From JBKCUI01 sp052161605 (GTDB lineage: Bacteria > Planctomycetota > Planctomycetia > Pirellulales > Pirellulaceae): a stretch of DNA of 64,000 nucleotides. Below, one piece after another: positions 51,625 to 59,861 of this stretch (positions are counted from its first letter, which is position 1; every line of letters begins with the position of its first letter). The position numbers and the translations under genes were made by a program. The stretch lies in NCBI GenBank assembly GCA_052161605.1, contig CP197409.1. One strand, 5' to 3'. Under the pieces are notes generated by a model. That model ran no database searches and was not told where the DNA came from. It was given only the letters and a program-made list of their open reading frames with translations.

Positions 51625-53605
51625 GCATTCGCCAATCGCCACGGGGTGACAACGAAACTGTCCCGACCTTCGGACCATCTGGAACGCAAGTCCGTTTGAA
51701 CTGGGCTTGGAAGAATCGTTTGAAGAAGACATTCAGCCATTTCCGGATCGTCAGCTCTGAGTATTCGACGCTGAACTCTGCATTCGATGCCAGCTCCAGG
51801 ATCTTTTCCTGCGATGCACCGCTTCTAACAAAATGGTACAAGTAGAAATCGTGCAGCTCATAAGGTCCAACGGTTTCCTCGGTCGCTTGGCTGACACTCT
51901 TGTCCTTTGTCAACGGTAACAATTCTGGGGATATGGGGGTCGCAGCAATATCAAGCAGAATTTCCCGAACTCGGCTACCGTGCGCCTCGCTGCTTGCAAA
52001 TTCGTGATTGGCCACAAACTCGACTAAGAAGCGAACAAGCGTTTTTGGAACCGAGCAATTTACATTGTACATAGACATGTGGTCGGCATTGTACGTACTC
52101 CATCCGAGCGCACTCTCGGATAAGTCGCCAGTCCCAATCACGAAACCGCGGCTCATGAGCAAGAGTGTTCTCATGCGAGCTTGTACGTTTTCGAATACTA
52201 GATCGTTCCGATGTGAATCGGGGAGGTGCTCTAGTTGCTCTTGCAACGAATCAATCGTCAGCCCTGTGCAATCGATACCGAACGGTTTATGCCCCAAATT
52301 GCGGAAGATTTCCAAGCAGCTAGCTCGGATATCAATCACCTCAGACCGGACTCCTAAGCACTTCATTAGCTCTATGGCGTTACTTTTTGTTTGTGACGAA
52401 GTTCCGAATCCAGGCATCGTCAGGCCAACTAATCGGGACTTGTCGAACCGCGTTAAGTCGAACATTTTGGCCGCAACCAGCAACGCTAAAGTGCTGTCGA
52501 GTCCACCAGAAACGCCGATCGTTAGCGGAGTGCTATCCGGCAGGCTGCTGATACGCTTCGTGAGAGCAGCGACTTGGATCTCAAAAACTTCGGCGCAGCG
52601 TTCTGCAAGCTGGCTAGTATTGCTGGGCACGAAGGGGCGAGGATCAACGAAGCGTTTAAGCTTTCTAGTACCGATGGGTAGAGAAACTGGGATTCTGCGA
52701 AAGCTAGGCAAGCTCAGATTGGTCTGGTGCATCGTCCCGGTCATTCGGCGGTCGTGTTCAATCCGTCCGAGATCGATATCTGCGGTCGCTATGGAGGAAT
52801 GGCTAGGTTCCAAATCATTTGGATGAAGCTGCAAGCCGGTTCCGACTCTTTGTGATTCGGCGAGCAAGCTACCATTCTCGGCAATCAGACAGTGTGCTCC
52901 GAAGACCAAGTCGGTAGTCGATTCGGTGGGGCCAACACTGGCGTAGGCATAAGCTGCATTGCAACGACCGGATTGGGCAGCGACTAAGCGTTGTCGGTAT
53001 GCAGCTTTTCCGACCGTCTCGTTGCTAGCAGACAGATTTAAACAAACAGTTGCACCGGCGAGCGTTTGAACGGAGCTCGGAGGTATCGGAACCCATAGGT
53101 CTTCGCATATCTCAACTCCAATGATTGCTGAGCCAGCTTCGACGAGCAGATCAGGCCCAAACGGCACGGTCATCGTTTGCTCTGCGAGCTGCAACTGCTC
53201 ACTAACGCCACTGCCCGATTGAAACCAGCGTCCCTCGTAGAACTCTTGGTAGGTGGGCAGATGTTGTTTGGGAACCAACCCAATCAATGAGTGGTTCCAT
53301 AGAAGGGCTGCGCAATTGTAGAGTTTGCTGTTATGGACCCAAGGGATCCCCACGACAACCAATTGCCGGTCGCTTACCGATTTGCACAATTGGAATAACT
53401 CATGGCGGCAGCTTGCGAGAAGTGTCGATTGCAGAAAGAGTTCTCCGCAGGTGTAGCCACTTAAGGTTAGCTCGCCGAACAATAGTATGTCCGAGTCGGC
53501 TTCGCGATGAATCGCAGCTTCGATTGCCTCTCGATTTCGCTGGGGATTTGCAATCCAGGTCGGAACACAGATCGCAGAAATTCTTAGAAAGCCGGTTGGG
53601 GTCAT
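51593..53605 (-). CDS. nadE: Glutamine-dependent NAD+ synthetase
   Basis: 670 residues. It makes NAD+ from deamido-NAD+ with ATP, using glutamine as nitrogen donor. The N-terminal nitrilase-type glutaminase has the triad Glu45 (F-G-E-L-T), Lys113 (V-P-K-Q-H-L-P) and Cys167 (G-V-E-I-C-E-D-L-W). The C-terminal synthetase has the PP-loop G-V-S-G-G-L-D-S-T-L-A and the G-D-L-S-E-S-A-L-G-W-S-T-Y motif, with D-H-M-S-M-Y-N-V-N next. Size and order fit the two-domain form. It overlaps eboE convergently, so antisense contact between the two mRNAs is possible. Confidence 0.96.
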   Translation of the reverse strand: MTPTGFLRISAICVPTWIANPQRNREAIEAAIHREADSDILLFGELTLSGYTCGELFLQSTLLASCRHELFQLCKSVSDRQLVVVGIPWVHNSKLYNCAALLWNHSLIGLVPKQHLPTYQEFYEGRWFQSGSGVSEQLQLAEQTMTVPFGPDLLVEAGSAIIGVEICEDLWVPIPPSSVQTLAGATVCLNLSASNETVGKAAYRQRLVAAQSGRCNAAYAYASVGPTESTTDLVFGAHCLIAENGSLLAESQRVGTGLQLHPNDLEPSHSSIATADIDLGRIEHDRRMTGTMHQTNLSLPSFRRIPVSLPIGTRKLKRFVDPRPFVPSNTSQLAERCAEVFEIQVAALTKRISSLPDSTPLTIGVSGGLDSTLALLVAAKMFDLTRFDKSRLVGLTMPGFGTSSQTKSNAIELMKCLGVRSEVIDIRASCLEIFRNLGHKPFGIDCTGLTIDSLQEQLEHLPDSHRNDLVFENVQARMRTLLLMSRGFVIGTGDLSESALGWSTYNADHMSMYNVNCSVPKTLVRFLVEFVANHEFASSEAHGSRVREILLDIAATPISPELLPLTKDKSVSQATEETVGPYELHDFYLYHFVRSGASQEKILELASNAEFSVEYSELTIRKWLNVFFKRFFQAQFKRTCVPDGPKVGTVSLSPRGDWRMPTDADPGLWL

Positions 53606-53644
53606 GTCGAGCCTTATTTTGTCCGACGGCGTTAGAGTTTACGT

Positions 53645-54034
53645 CTATGCGGGGGAACGATGGAAGTGCACATGCTTCCATTTTCCGCTTTGCCGGTGCC
53701 AAACGCGAGTTTCCTCCATGGCCGATGTGGTCGGTTTTCCGTCCGCGATCTTCTGGACCAGCCGAACATAAGCGATGATGCCGACATCACCAATGATGCG
53801 AATATGGGGTCCGATCATGGTCGCTTGCACAGGCGAGGGATTCGGGTTGGGCAAATTGAAATAGTATTTGTGGAAATCGAGACCGTCGACGAGGTTGCCG
53901 AGGGCTTCTGGTTCGAAGCATGTCAGAGACGGGTCGCAAAGCTCGGCGTAAGTGTTCCAATCACCGGCGGCGATGGCGACGAGCAGTTGCTGGGTTTTGG
54001 CAAGGATCGCATCGCGATCGGCTTCTAACGACAT
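53645..54034 (-). CDS. Free-standing CaMKII association (hub) domain protein
   Basis: 129 residues that are almost wholly one NTF2/SnoaL-like fold domain. The segment D-P-S-L-T-C-F-E-P-E-A-L-G-N-L-V-D-G-L-D-F-H is very close to the oligomerisation hub of eukaryotic calcium/calmodulin-dependent kinase II, as is the C-terminal E-E-T-R-V-W-H-R-Q-S-G-K-W-K-H-V-H-F-H-R-S. No kinase domain is attached. In animals the domain forms 12- to 14-meric rings. Bacterial relatives are known, but their roles are mostly not. It may form a ring or bind a small ligand in its pocket. nadE follows downstream on the same strand. Confidence 0.88.
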   Translation of the reverse strand: MSLEADRDAILAKTQQLLVAIAAGDWNTYAELCDPSLTCFEPEALGNLVDGLDFHKYYFNLPNPNPSPVQATMIGPHIRIIGDVGIIAYVRLVQKIADGKPTTSAMEETRVWHRQSGKWKHVHFHRSPA

Positions 54035-54140
54035 AATTTAAGATCCGTGGAAAAAAAGATTGGTGTGGTGCGATGGGCCACCTGAACATTACATGCTGCG
54101 CGTCAAGCCAAGCGATATGGTAAGTTCAGCCACGGTTTTC

Positions 54141-54173
54141 CGCCAGTCCGCTCAAATAGTGCGGATTCTGGCG
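54141..54173. terminator. Bulged hairpin between the DUF1080 and hub-domain genes
   Basis: CGCCAGTCCGC (54141-54151) pairs with GCGGA-TT-CTGGCG (54161-54173) with a 2-base bulge and a 9-base loop. It follows the DUF1080 gene on the minus strand. There is no T-run, so it may be a Rho-assisted stop or RNA-stability element. Confidence 0.4.
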
Positions 54174-54220
54174 ATTATGCGGGAAGTCTGAAAGATGAAG
54201 ACTGGAGGCCAACAGACGGC

Positions 54221-54997
54221 CTACTCTTTGATGAAGATGTCTTTGAACTGGACCTTCATCGGTGGTCCCGCGTGGACTTGAAAAGCGATAATCCCGTCGC
54301 TCGCCCTCTTGCCGGTTTCCGAATCGCGAACTTCGGACATGAGAGCCCCGTTGATGAAATGCTGGACGACCGTTCCCTTGGCAACGATCCGATAGTCATT
54401 CCAATCCTCCATGTTGATCTTAGCTAGAAGCTCGTCGGGATCTCCGGAAGACTCAACCTTTGCACGTTTACCTTGCTCATCGATAGCGATGACTTCACCT
54501 CTTTCCGCGATGATTCCGCGACCACGTTCTTCGTAGTTGATACCCATGTATCGTCCGTTGGCATCGATGTCCGCTTGATAGCCGCCGACGATGAATTTTT
54601 CCGTGTCTACGAGCTTACTTCGGTACTGGATGCCTGAGTTGCCCCCTTGGATACGGAACTTGAGGTTCAGTTCAAAGTCGGCAAAGGGCTTTTCGTAGAC
54701 GAGGAATGTGTTGTTCTTGATTGGGTTTTCAGACGTATTCACACCTGTGATGGCACCATCCTCAACGCTCCAGTTCTCAGCCAAGCCTTTCCAGCCATCT
54801 AGCGTTTTCCCATCAAACAGACTTTTTCCTGCTGAGTCATCAGCGACGATTGCTTCGATGCGAGGAGATTCTGCATGAGAAATATTGTTGGTAGCGGCGT
54901 TGCCTAGGCAAGCTAACCCGATAAGAGACAATAGTCCGAGCTTTGAAGCTATTCTTCGGGAGTCGGTTCGTGCAGAAGGTTTTGGTAGGGTTTTCAT
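54221..54997 (-). CDS. Exported DUF1080 (3-keto-disaccharide hydrolase-like) protein
   Basis: 258 residues. The N-terminus is basic, then hydrophobic (L-G-L-L-S-L-I-G-L-A-C-L-G), a signal peptide. The DUF1080 lectin-like jelly roll starts with S-L-F-D-G-K-T-L-D-G-W-K-G and includes W-S-V-E-D-G-A-I-T-G, F-R-I-Q-G-G-N-S-G-I-Q-Y-R-S, W-N-D-Y-R-I-V-A-K-G and H-F-I-N-G. Some members hydrolyse 3-keto sugars; many have unknown substrates. The family is expanded in planctomycetes. It is probably periplasmic or secreted. Confidence 0.92.
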   Translation of the reverse strand: MKTLPKPSARTDSRRIASKLGLLSLIGLACLGNAATNNISHAESPRIEAIVADDSAGKSLFDGKTLDGWKGLAENWSVEDGAITGVNTSENPIKNNTFLVYEKPFADFELNLKFRIQGGNSGIQYRSKLVDTEKFIVGGYQADIDANGRYMGINYEERGRGIIAERGEVIAIDEQGKRAKVESSGDPDELLAKINMEDWNDYRIVAKGTVVQHFINGALMSEVRDSETGKRASDGIIAFQVHAGPPMKVQFKDIFIKE

Positions 54998-55212
54998 CAG
55001 GATGTTCGTACCGTAGTCAAGCGGAAAGGAAGGATGGTATGGTCCAATCGATACAAACGCGATCGACGGACGGAGGTCTTGATTATAACAATCATTTTGC
55101 GGAAGGTTTGTAAACTGCTGTCAGAATTGGGTGCAAAGATTCGGCAGTTTCTCTCCCCCCTTCCATGCAATAGATTTGCTTGGACGCTGTTATGTTAGTC
55201 GGAGTTCACGAG

Positions 55213-55437
55213 ATGGCATCTGGTCCGCTGTTACATCGAATTGATCGAGCGATTCGATGCAATCCCCACGCGATTCGCTCGCGAGTCTTTCTGGAGAGCA
55301 CGAACGGGAAAATCACCCTTAGGGGCAAGGTAGACAGTTTCTACCAAAAGCAAATGATCCAGGAGTCGTTGCGGCAAATTGAGGGGATCGAGGGGATAGC
55401 TAATCTCATCGAGGTTGAGGAGCCTTGCGTCGTTTAG
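55213..55437 (+). CDS. Small single BON-domain protein
   Basis: 74 residues from ATG 55213, with GGAG eight bases before it; longer starts at TTG 55180 or ATG 55192 lack such a site. One BON domain fills it: I-D-R-A-I-R-C-N...V-F-L-E-S-T-N-G-K-I-T-L-R-G-K-V-D-S, then I-E-G-I-A-N-L-I-E-V. No signal peptide or membrane segment is seen. It lies 102 bases upstream of the VWA genes on the same strand. Confidence 0.75.
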   Translation: MASGPLLHRIDRAIRCNPHAIRSRVFLESTNGKITLRGKVDSFYQKQMIQESLRQIEGIEGIANLIEVEEPCVV

Positions 55438-55539
55438 TTGGGAAATCTTCACGGACTGCTGCTTGACGGGCGGTGTCGATAGACGGAAAATCAGGGTTTT
55501 ACGCTGATAGACTGATCTTTAACCGGCTCACCTTTGCCC

Positions 55540-56940
55540 ATGAAATTTCAAATCCCGTCCGAAGAACAGGGAGCAGTGCTGGATCGGGCACAGAAGGCGC
55601 TGACCGCATTGCGGTATCGTGAACAGGCTGCCCTGTACCATGCGGCGGCGGCATCGCTCGAGATCGCTATTAAAAATGCGGAAATGGGCCAAACAGCGGA
55701 TCTGGATTTGTGGCTCGCAAAGAATAGTCCGCTCATCGAAGGGGCAGAGATAACCCCGCAGGGATTGGGACGAATAGATCAGTCAGATCTGTCAGATCAG
55801 TCAGATCAGTCAGATCAGTCAGATCTGTCCGGTCAGTCAGATCAGTCAGATCAGTCAGGTCAATCAGGTCCGTCCGATCAGCCTGAGCCGGATGGCTCAT
55901 TCTGGACCCCCATGGCTGCCGCTGCCGAAAAACGTTTGGCTGCCCAACCGGCGGTGCAAATCACTCCACCCTCAGAAAACTCGAAGAGCACAAAGAAATT
56001 CTTCGCGAGGCTGGATGTAATTGGCAGCGTTATCATTCACGTCGCGATCGTTCTCGTGCTCGCCTTTATCGTTATACGCCAAGCAGCCCCGCCTGAGAAA
56101 GTTGCCATCGTTTCCGCCCCGCTTGAGTCGGAAATCGCATTGACCGAGACGCCGCTCGAGGAAGAGATTGAGCCCCTCGAGGAATCGACCACTCCCGCGT
56201 CGATGGAATCCCCCGACCTCAGCAGTGTCACCGATGTGAGTCTGCCCTCGGTAGATGTTGCCGTCAATGTCGATGGTTTAGTCGGTAGCGAAGCCAGCTC
56301 CAGTCTGGCAAACCAAATGAAAAGTGCCATGGCTGGCATGTCCGAGTCCAAGTCGATGCAAGGGGCAGCTTTCTTTGGACTGCAGGCGACCGGAAACAGT
56401 TTTATCTATCTAGTCGACAATTCACCCAGCATGAGACGTGACGGTGCGTTTGACAACGCTCGCAACGAGATGATTCGCTCACTTATGAGCATGAAGCCGA
56501 AGCAAAAGTTTCATCTGATCATGTTTGGCAAGGAACTACAGCAGCTCTCCTTTCCAGGTGAAGGGGAAATCAAATCGCTGGTCTATGCTACGCCCGAAAA
56601 TGTCAAGAAAGCGATCGACTGGCTGCAAACAACGACGGTTCAAAAGGATGGTTGGCCTCCCAACGAAGCTCTTAAGGTAGCCATTGCGATGGATCCCGAT
56701 GCGATTTTCATGTTGTTCGATGGTGACACGAGGGCGGATGTCCCTAAGTTTTTGCGAGACGTAAATCGCACGAATGACATCATTTCGGATGATGTACCCA
56801 AGGTGCCTATCCACGTTATCCATTTTTTCGAGGAATCCTTTGCAAAAGACATGCAAAAGGTCGCTGCGGAAAATTTGGGAACCTACCGTTTTGTTCCTCG
56901 TCCCCCCAAGCCTACCGGCAAAGGTCAGCAAAAGAACTAA
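55540..56940 (+). CDS. Membrane VWA-domain protein with DQS repeat linker
   Basis: 466 residues. A helical N-terminal part (about 1-70) comes before a run of twelve 3-residue units (D-Q-S, D-L-S, G-Q-S) and a Pro/Ser linker. One membrane segment (about 160-180, V-I-I-H-V-A-I-V-L-V-L-A-F-I-V-I) is followed by an acidic Glu/Pro/Ser region. The C-terminal ~200 residues are a von Willebrand A domain with the MIDAS motif D-N-S-P-S-M (in I-Y-L-V-D-N-S-P-S-M-R-R-D-G) and F-D-G-D-T-R-A-D. It is probably anchored in the inner membrane with the VWA domain in the periplasm. The next two genes are on the same strand and closely spaced. No reaction is known. Confidence 0.83.
   Translation: MKFQIPSEEQGAVLDRAQKALTALRYREQAALYHAAAASLEIAIKNAEMGQTADLDLWLAKNSPLIEGAEITPQGLGRIDQSDLSDQSDQSDQSDLSGQSDQSDQSGQSGPSDQPEPDGSFWTPMAAAAEKRLAAQPAVQITPPSENSKSTKKFFARLDVIGSVIIHVAIVLVLAFIVIRQAAPPEKVAIVSAPLESEIALTETPLEEEIEPLEESTTPASMESPDLSSVTDVSLPSVDVAVNVDGLVGSEASSSLANQMKSAMAGMSESKSMQGAAFFGLQATGNSFIYLVDNSPSMRRDGAFDNARNEMIRSLMSMKPKQKFHLIMFGKELQQLSFPGEGEIKSLVYATPENVKKAIDWLQTTTVQKDGWPPNEALKVAIAMDPDAIFMLFDGDTRADVPKFLRDVNRTNDIISDDVPKVPIHVIHFFEESFAKDMQKVAAENLGTYRFVPRPPKPTGKGQQKN
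55777..55884 (+). repeat. 9-bp coding tandem repeat (DQS units)
   Basis: Twelve in-frame copies of a 9-mer based on GATCAGTCA, with variants GATCTGTCA, GGTCAGTCA and GGTCCGTCC. The unit length keeps the frame, so copy number can vary without breaking the gene. Confidence 0.9.
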
Positions 56941-56993
56941 CCCCGTCTGACGTGAATCTCGCCTAACCAACTATGCCATACGGAAGTCATGCG

Positions 56994-57968
56994 ATGGAAC
57001 CAGTCGAGAAACCGAACCGCAAAACACCGATTCTTTTCGGTGAACACATTGCTTTCTGGTCCAGCTGCGCGGTGCACCTAGGATGCTGTCTGATCCTGGC
57101 ATGCTTGTACGCTGGCGGCGGTGGCGGTCAGCGGTCGGGATCTTTTGAACTATTCATGGACGACCTTAGCGAATCGGAATCCCTCACCGACCTAACGCTA
57201 GAAACGCCAAGCCTAGAGATCGAATCGCCAATACCTGACGAGCCCGTTACCGAATCGGCCGTTCCGGCCAAACTAACCAGTTACGAAACCGTTCTCTTCG
57301 ACGAGTCGTTATTAAGTGAGATCGCGACGGAATCCATTTCTGAGGGGCTTAAATCAGCGTTGACGGAATCCAATAGCTCAGCAGCGAATTCCAGTGCTGA
57401 GGGGAAGACGGTTGCCAAGTTCTATGGAACGGAACTGAGCGGCAGCAGATTCGTATTTGTGATCGATTCCTCGAGTTCTATGACGGGGCCTCGCTGGCAG
57501 TCTCTCAAAGAGGAGCTCGTTGGCTGTATTAGGAACCTTTCCCTAGACCAGCATTTTTTCGTCATAAGTTTTGATTCAGAATGCAAGCCCATGTTTGGCC
57601 AGCCACCCCCAAAAGGTAAGTTTTTGCACCCAACCTCATCGAATGTTCAAAAGCTACAAACCTGGCTAAACGGTATTCGACTCGGCAACTCTACATTACC
57701 CGCTTCTAGCCTCGCGCTTGCGTTGTCACTTCAACCTGACGCGATCATGCTGTTGTCTGATGGCGAAATTGCGGATGACTCTATTGCTAAGTTGAGACGA
57801 CTGAACCGCAACTGGACCGATGAAGACAATTACTCCATCAAAGTTCCAATCCACACGTATTTGCTCGACAGCTTGGTGGGATATCGTGCCCTGCAAATCA
57901 TCGCAGAGGAGAACGACGGCGTATTCACTCCCATCAATTTAAATGCTAGACGAAAGCAAAGACGCTAA
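56994..57968 (+). CDS. Second membrane VWA-domain protein
   Basis: 324 residues from ATG 56994, which has GGAAG seven bases upstream; ATG 56973 is the longer option without such a site. One membrane segment (about 20-40, including L-G-C-C-L-I-L-A-C-L-Y-A-G-G-G-G-G) comes before an acidic Ser/Glu/Pro stalk (about 55-135). The VWA domain has a full MIDAS motif, D-S-S-S-S-M in F-V-F-V-I-D-S-S-S-S-M-T-G-P-R-W, plus L-S-D-G-E-I-A-D-D. It has the same architecture as the upstream protein but is only distantly similar in sequence. Its stop overlaps the next start as TAATG. Confidence 0.83.
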   Translation: MEPVEKPNRKTPILFGEHIAFWSSCAVHLGCCLILACLYAGGGGGQRSGSFELFMDDLSESESLTDLTLETPSLEIESPIPDEPVTESAVPAKLTSYETVLFDESLLSEIATESISEGLKSALTESNSSAANSSAEGKTVAKFYGTELSGSRFVFVIDSSSSMTGPRWQSLKEELVGCIRNLSLDQHFFVISFDSECKPMFGQPPPKGKFLHPTSSNVQKLQTWLNGIRLGNSTLPASSLALALSLQPDAIMLLSDGEIADDSIAKLRRLNRNWTDEDNYSIKVPIHTYLLDSLVGYRALQIIAEENDGVFTPINLNARRKQRR

Positions 57969-59059
57969 TGGCTGTTCGTTGCAAGTATTCGGTTTTTGTG
58001 CTTAGCATCGTTCGAGCTATTGGAATTATTGCCGTTCTCCCTGTTTTAGCTCCCGGCCTCATCGCTCAGGATCATTCTGCACAAGCATCAACCGACCGGG
58101 GCGTAGCATATTTACTCTCACAACAAAAGAGCGATGGCTCTATTTTGGATCGTGGGCATCCCAGTGCCATGACATCGCTAGCGATTATGGCATTGGCGTC
58201 GGTCGGTCATCAAGTGACCGATCCGACTCCCGAGGGTAAAGCAATCAAGGAGGCACTCGAATTCATCCTTGCAAAAGAGCGACAGGATAGCAATGGGTAC
58301 TTCGGTGCAAGTGATGGTTCACGCATGTACGGCCACGGGATTGTGTCACTCATGCTGACGGAAATGATCGGCATGGGAGTTGATGAGGCAATGGACCAAC
58401 TCATTCACGAGCGATGTCAGAAAGGAATCGACCTGATCGTGAAAAGCCAAAAGATCCGGAAAAACAATTCAGCCCAAGGGGGCTGGCGGTACACTCCTGT
58501 TTCCGAGGATAGCGACTTATCGGTTTCCGTTTGGCAACTGATGGCCTTGCGGAGCGCAAAGAATGATGGCTTGGATGTACCTGGTGAAACCATTGAGGAT
58601 GCGATCGCTTATCTCAAACGCTCCTTTGCATCTCCGCTGGGAACCAATCGGCAACCACTAGAACGGAAAAATGGCTTCACCTACGAACCCAATCAACGTA
58701 ATCCGACGTTTACTATGACCGCAGCGGGATTGTTGGCCATGCAGGTGTGCGGGGACTACGATTCAGATTTCGTGCAAGGTGCCACGGAATGGCTTTTGGA
58801 TCGCCCACCCAAACGAGACGATCGTTTTCTGATGTACGGCCTGTACTATTACGCACAAGCCATGCATCAACGCGGTGGCGACGCAGCGCGAACCGCCGAA
58901 GAGAACGTTCGCTCGTATCTAATAGAAAATCAATTAAACAGCGGAGCTTGGAGCAGCCCCGCTAACGAGGAACAAGGGATCGGGGAAGTCTACTGTACTT
59001 CCCTCGCCATCCTTAGCTTGTCCGTCAAGCACCACTTCTTGCCAATCTATCAGAGATAG
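57968..59059 (+). CDS. Exported prenyltransferase/squalene-oxidase-repeat (toroid) protein
   Basis: 363 residues with a signal-like N-terminus (hydrophobic to about residue 34, ending L-I-A-Q-D). The rest is an alpha/alpha toroid: G-V-A-Y-L-L-S-Q-Q-K-S-D-G-S-I, A-L-E-F-I-L-A-K-E-R-Q-D-S-N-G-Y-F-G, G-G-W-R-Y-T-P, T-F-T-M-T-A-A-G-L-L-A-M-Q-V and L-N-S-G-A-W-S-S-P. These are QW-like repeats as in terpene cyclases and protein prenyltransferases. The D-x-D-D-type cyclase motif is not seen, so a binding or structural role is as likely as catalysis. The start overlaps the VWA gene stop (TAATG), which implies coupled translation. Confidence 0.82.
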   Translation: MAVRCKYSVFVLSIVRAIGIIAVLPVLAPGLIAQDHSAQASTDRGVAYLLSQQKSDGSILDRGHPSAMTSLAIMALASVGHQVTDPTPEGKAIKEALEFILAKERQDSNGYFGASDGSRMYGHGIVSLMLTEMIGMGVDEAMDQLIHERCQKGIDLIVKSQKIRKNNSAQGGWRYTPVSEDSDLSVSVWQLMALRSAKNDGLDVPGETIEDAIAYLKRSFASPLGTNRQPLERKNGFTYEPNQRNPTFTMTAAGLLAMQVCGDYDSDFVQGATEWLLDRPPKRDDRFLMYGLYYYAQAMHQRGGDAARTAEENVRSYLIENQLNSGAWSSPANEEQGIGEVYCTSLAILSLSVKHHFLPIYQR

Positions 59060-59083
59060 TACCGCGACGATACTTGACGATAC

Positions 59084-59812
59084 TTACTGTGCCTCAGCCT
59101 TTTTGAACTCTACGAAGTAGTTCTCTTTGAGCAGGTCCTTGTGCTCGTGAATCTTTTGGAATCCGGCTTCGATAATCTCCGCCTCAAAGACTTCTTGGCC
59201 GGCGCGGACGTGATTCATGGTCCACTCCGAACTCACTCCTTTAATACGTTTGAAGTCGATGAGTACGACGCGTCCATCAGGTTTGAGTGCCTCATACAGA
59301 GACTTGAGAGTCTTTTGAGGAAACTCAAAGTGGTGGTAAGTGTCGCAAATGTACGCCAAGTCAACCGAGTTAGGGGGCAGCATTGTGGACTCCGGAGTGC
59401 AAAGTACCGTCTCGATGTTCTTGATTCCGAGCGATCGGCTGGTGACATTGATATGCTCTAAGAAGTTCTCGGCGATATCAACAGCCAACACCTTTCCTTC
59501 TGGGCCGACCTCCTTAGCGAACAGTCGGGTGAACAATCCCGTACCTGCACCGATGTCGGCTAAGGTCATTCCTTTCTCAATTTTGCAAGCCTTGACGATG
59601 GCTTCTCGCTGTGCGAAGACCTCACGGCTTTCGATCTCGAATCGCTCGACGTATTCGTCCGGATTCGGCTTGATGAAGGAGTCGTTGATGCCTGGCTTCA
59701 CGCTTTTTTCTTGGGAAAACAAAACGGATGGAGAAAGACCACCAATCACAACGAATCCCGTTGTGGCGGCGATCAAAACATGCTTTAGTGACTTCGAGGT
59801 TCTACTCTTCAA
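59084..59812 (-). CDS. Class I SAM-dependent methyltransferase with signal peptide
   Basis: 242 residues from TTG 59812, with AGGAG seven bases upstream. The first ~33 residues look like a signal peptide (basic, then V-L-I-A-A-T-T-G-F-V-V-I-G-G-L-S, ending L-F-S-Q). The Rossmann methyltransferase core follows with motif I L-A-D-I-G-A-G-T-G-L-F-T and motif II V-L-A-V-D-I-A, then L-A-Y-I-C-D-T-Y-H-H-F and G-R-V-V-L-I-D-F-K-R. SAM is not expected in the periplasm, so export of such an enzyme is odd. The substrate is unknown. Confidence 0.87.
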   Translation of the reverse strand: MKSRTSKSLKHVLIAATTGFVVIGGLSPSVLFSQEKSVKPGINDSFIKPNPDEYVERFEIESREVFAQREAIVKACKIEKGMTLADIGAGTGLFTRLFAKEVGPEGKVLAVDIAENFLEHINVTSRSLGIKNIETVLCTPESTMLPPNSVDLAYICDTYHHFEFPQKTLKSLYEALKPDGRVVLIDFKRIKGVSSEWTMNHVRAGQEVFEAEIIEAGFQKIHEHKDLLKENYFVEFKKAEAQ

Positions 59813-59861
59813 GTGTCTACTCCTAGAGGGGATTTCGTTGAGGGCGTTGCGTTATGGTGGC

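Noticed and set aside
52008..52826. 272-codon plus-strand frame
   Set aside because: It is antisense to nadE, whose motifs are complete.
55777..55884. Short regular repeats as a possible CRISPR array
   Set aside because: The units are contiguous 9-mers in frame within a gene, with no spacers and no cas genes.
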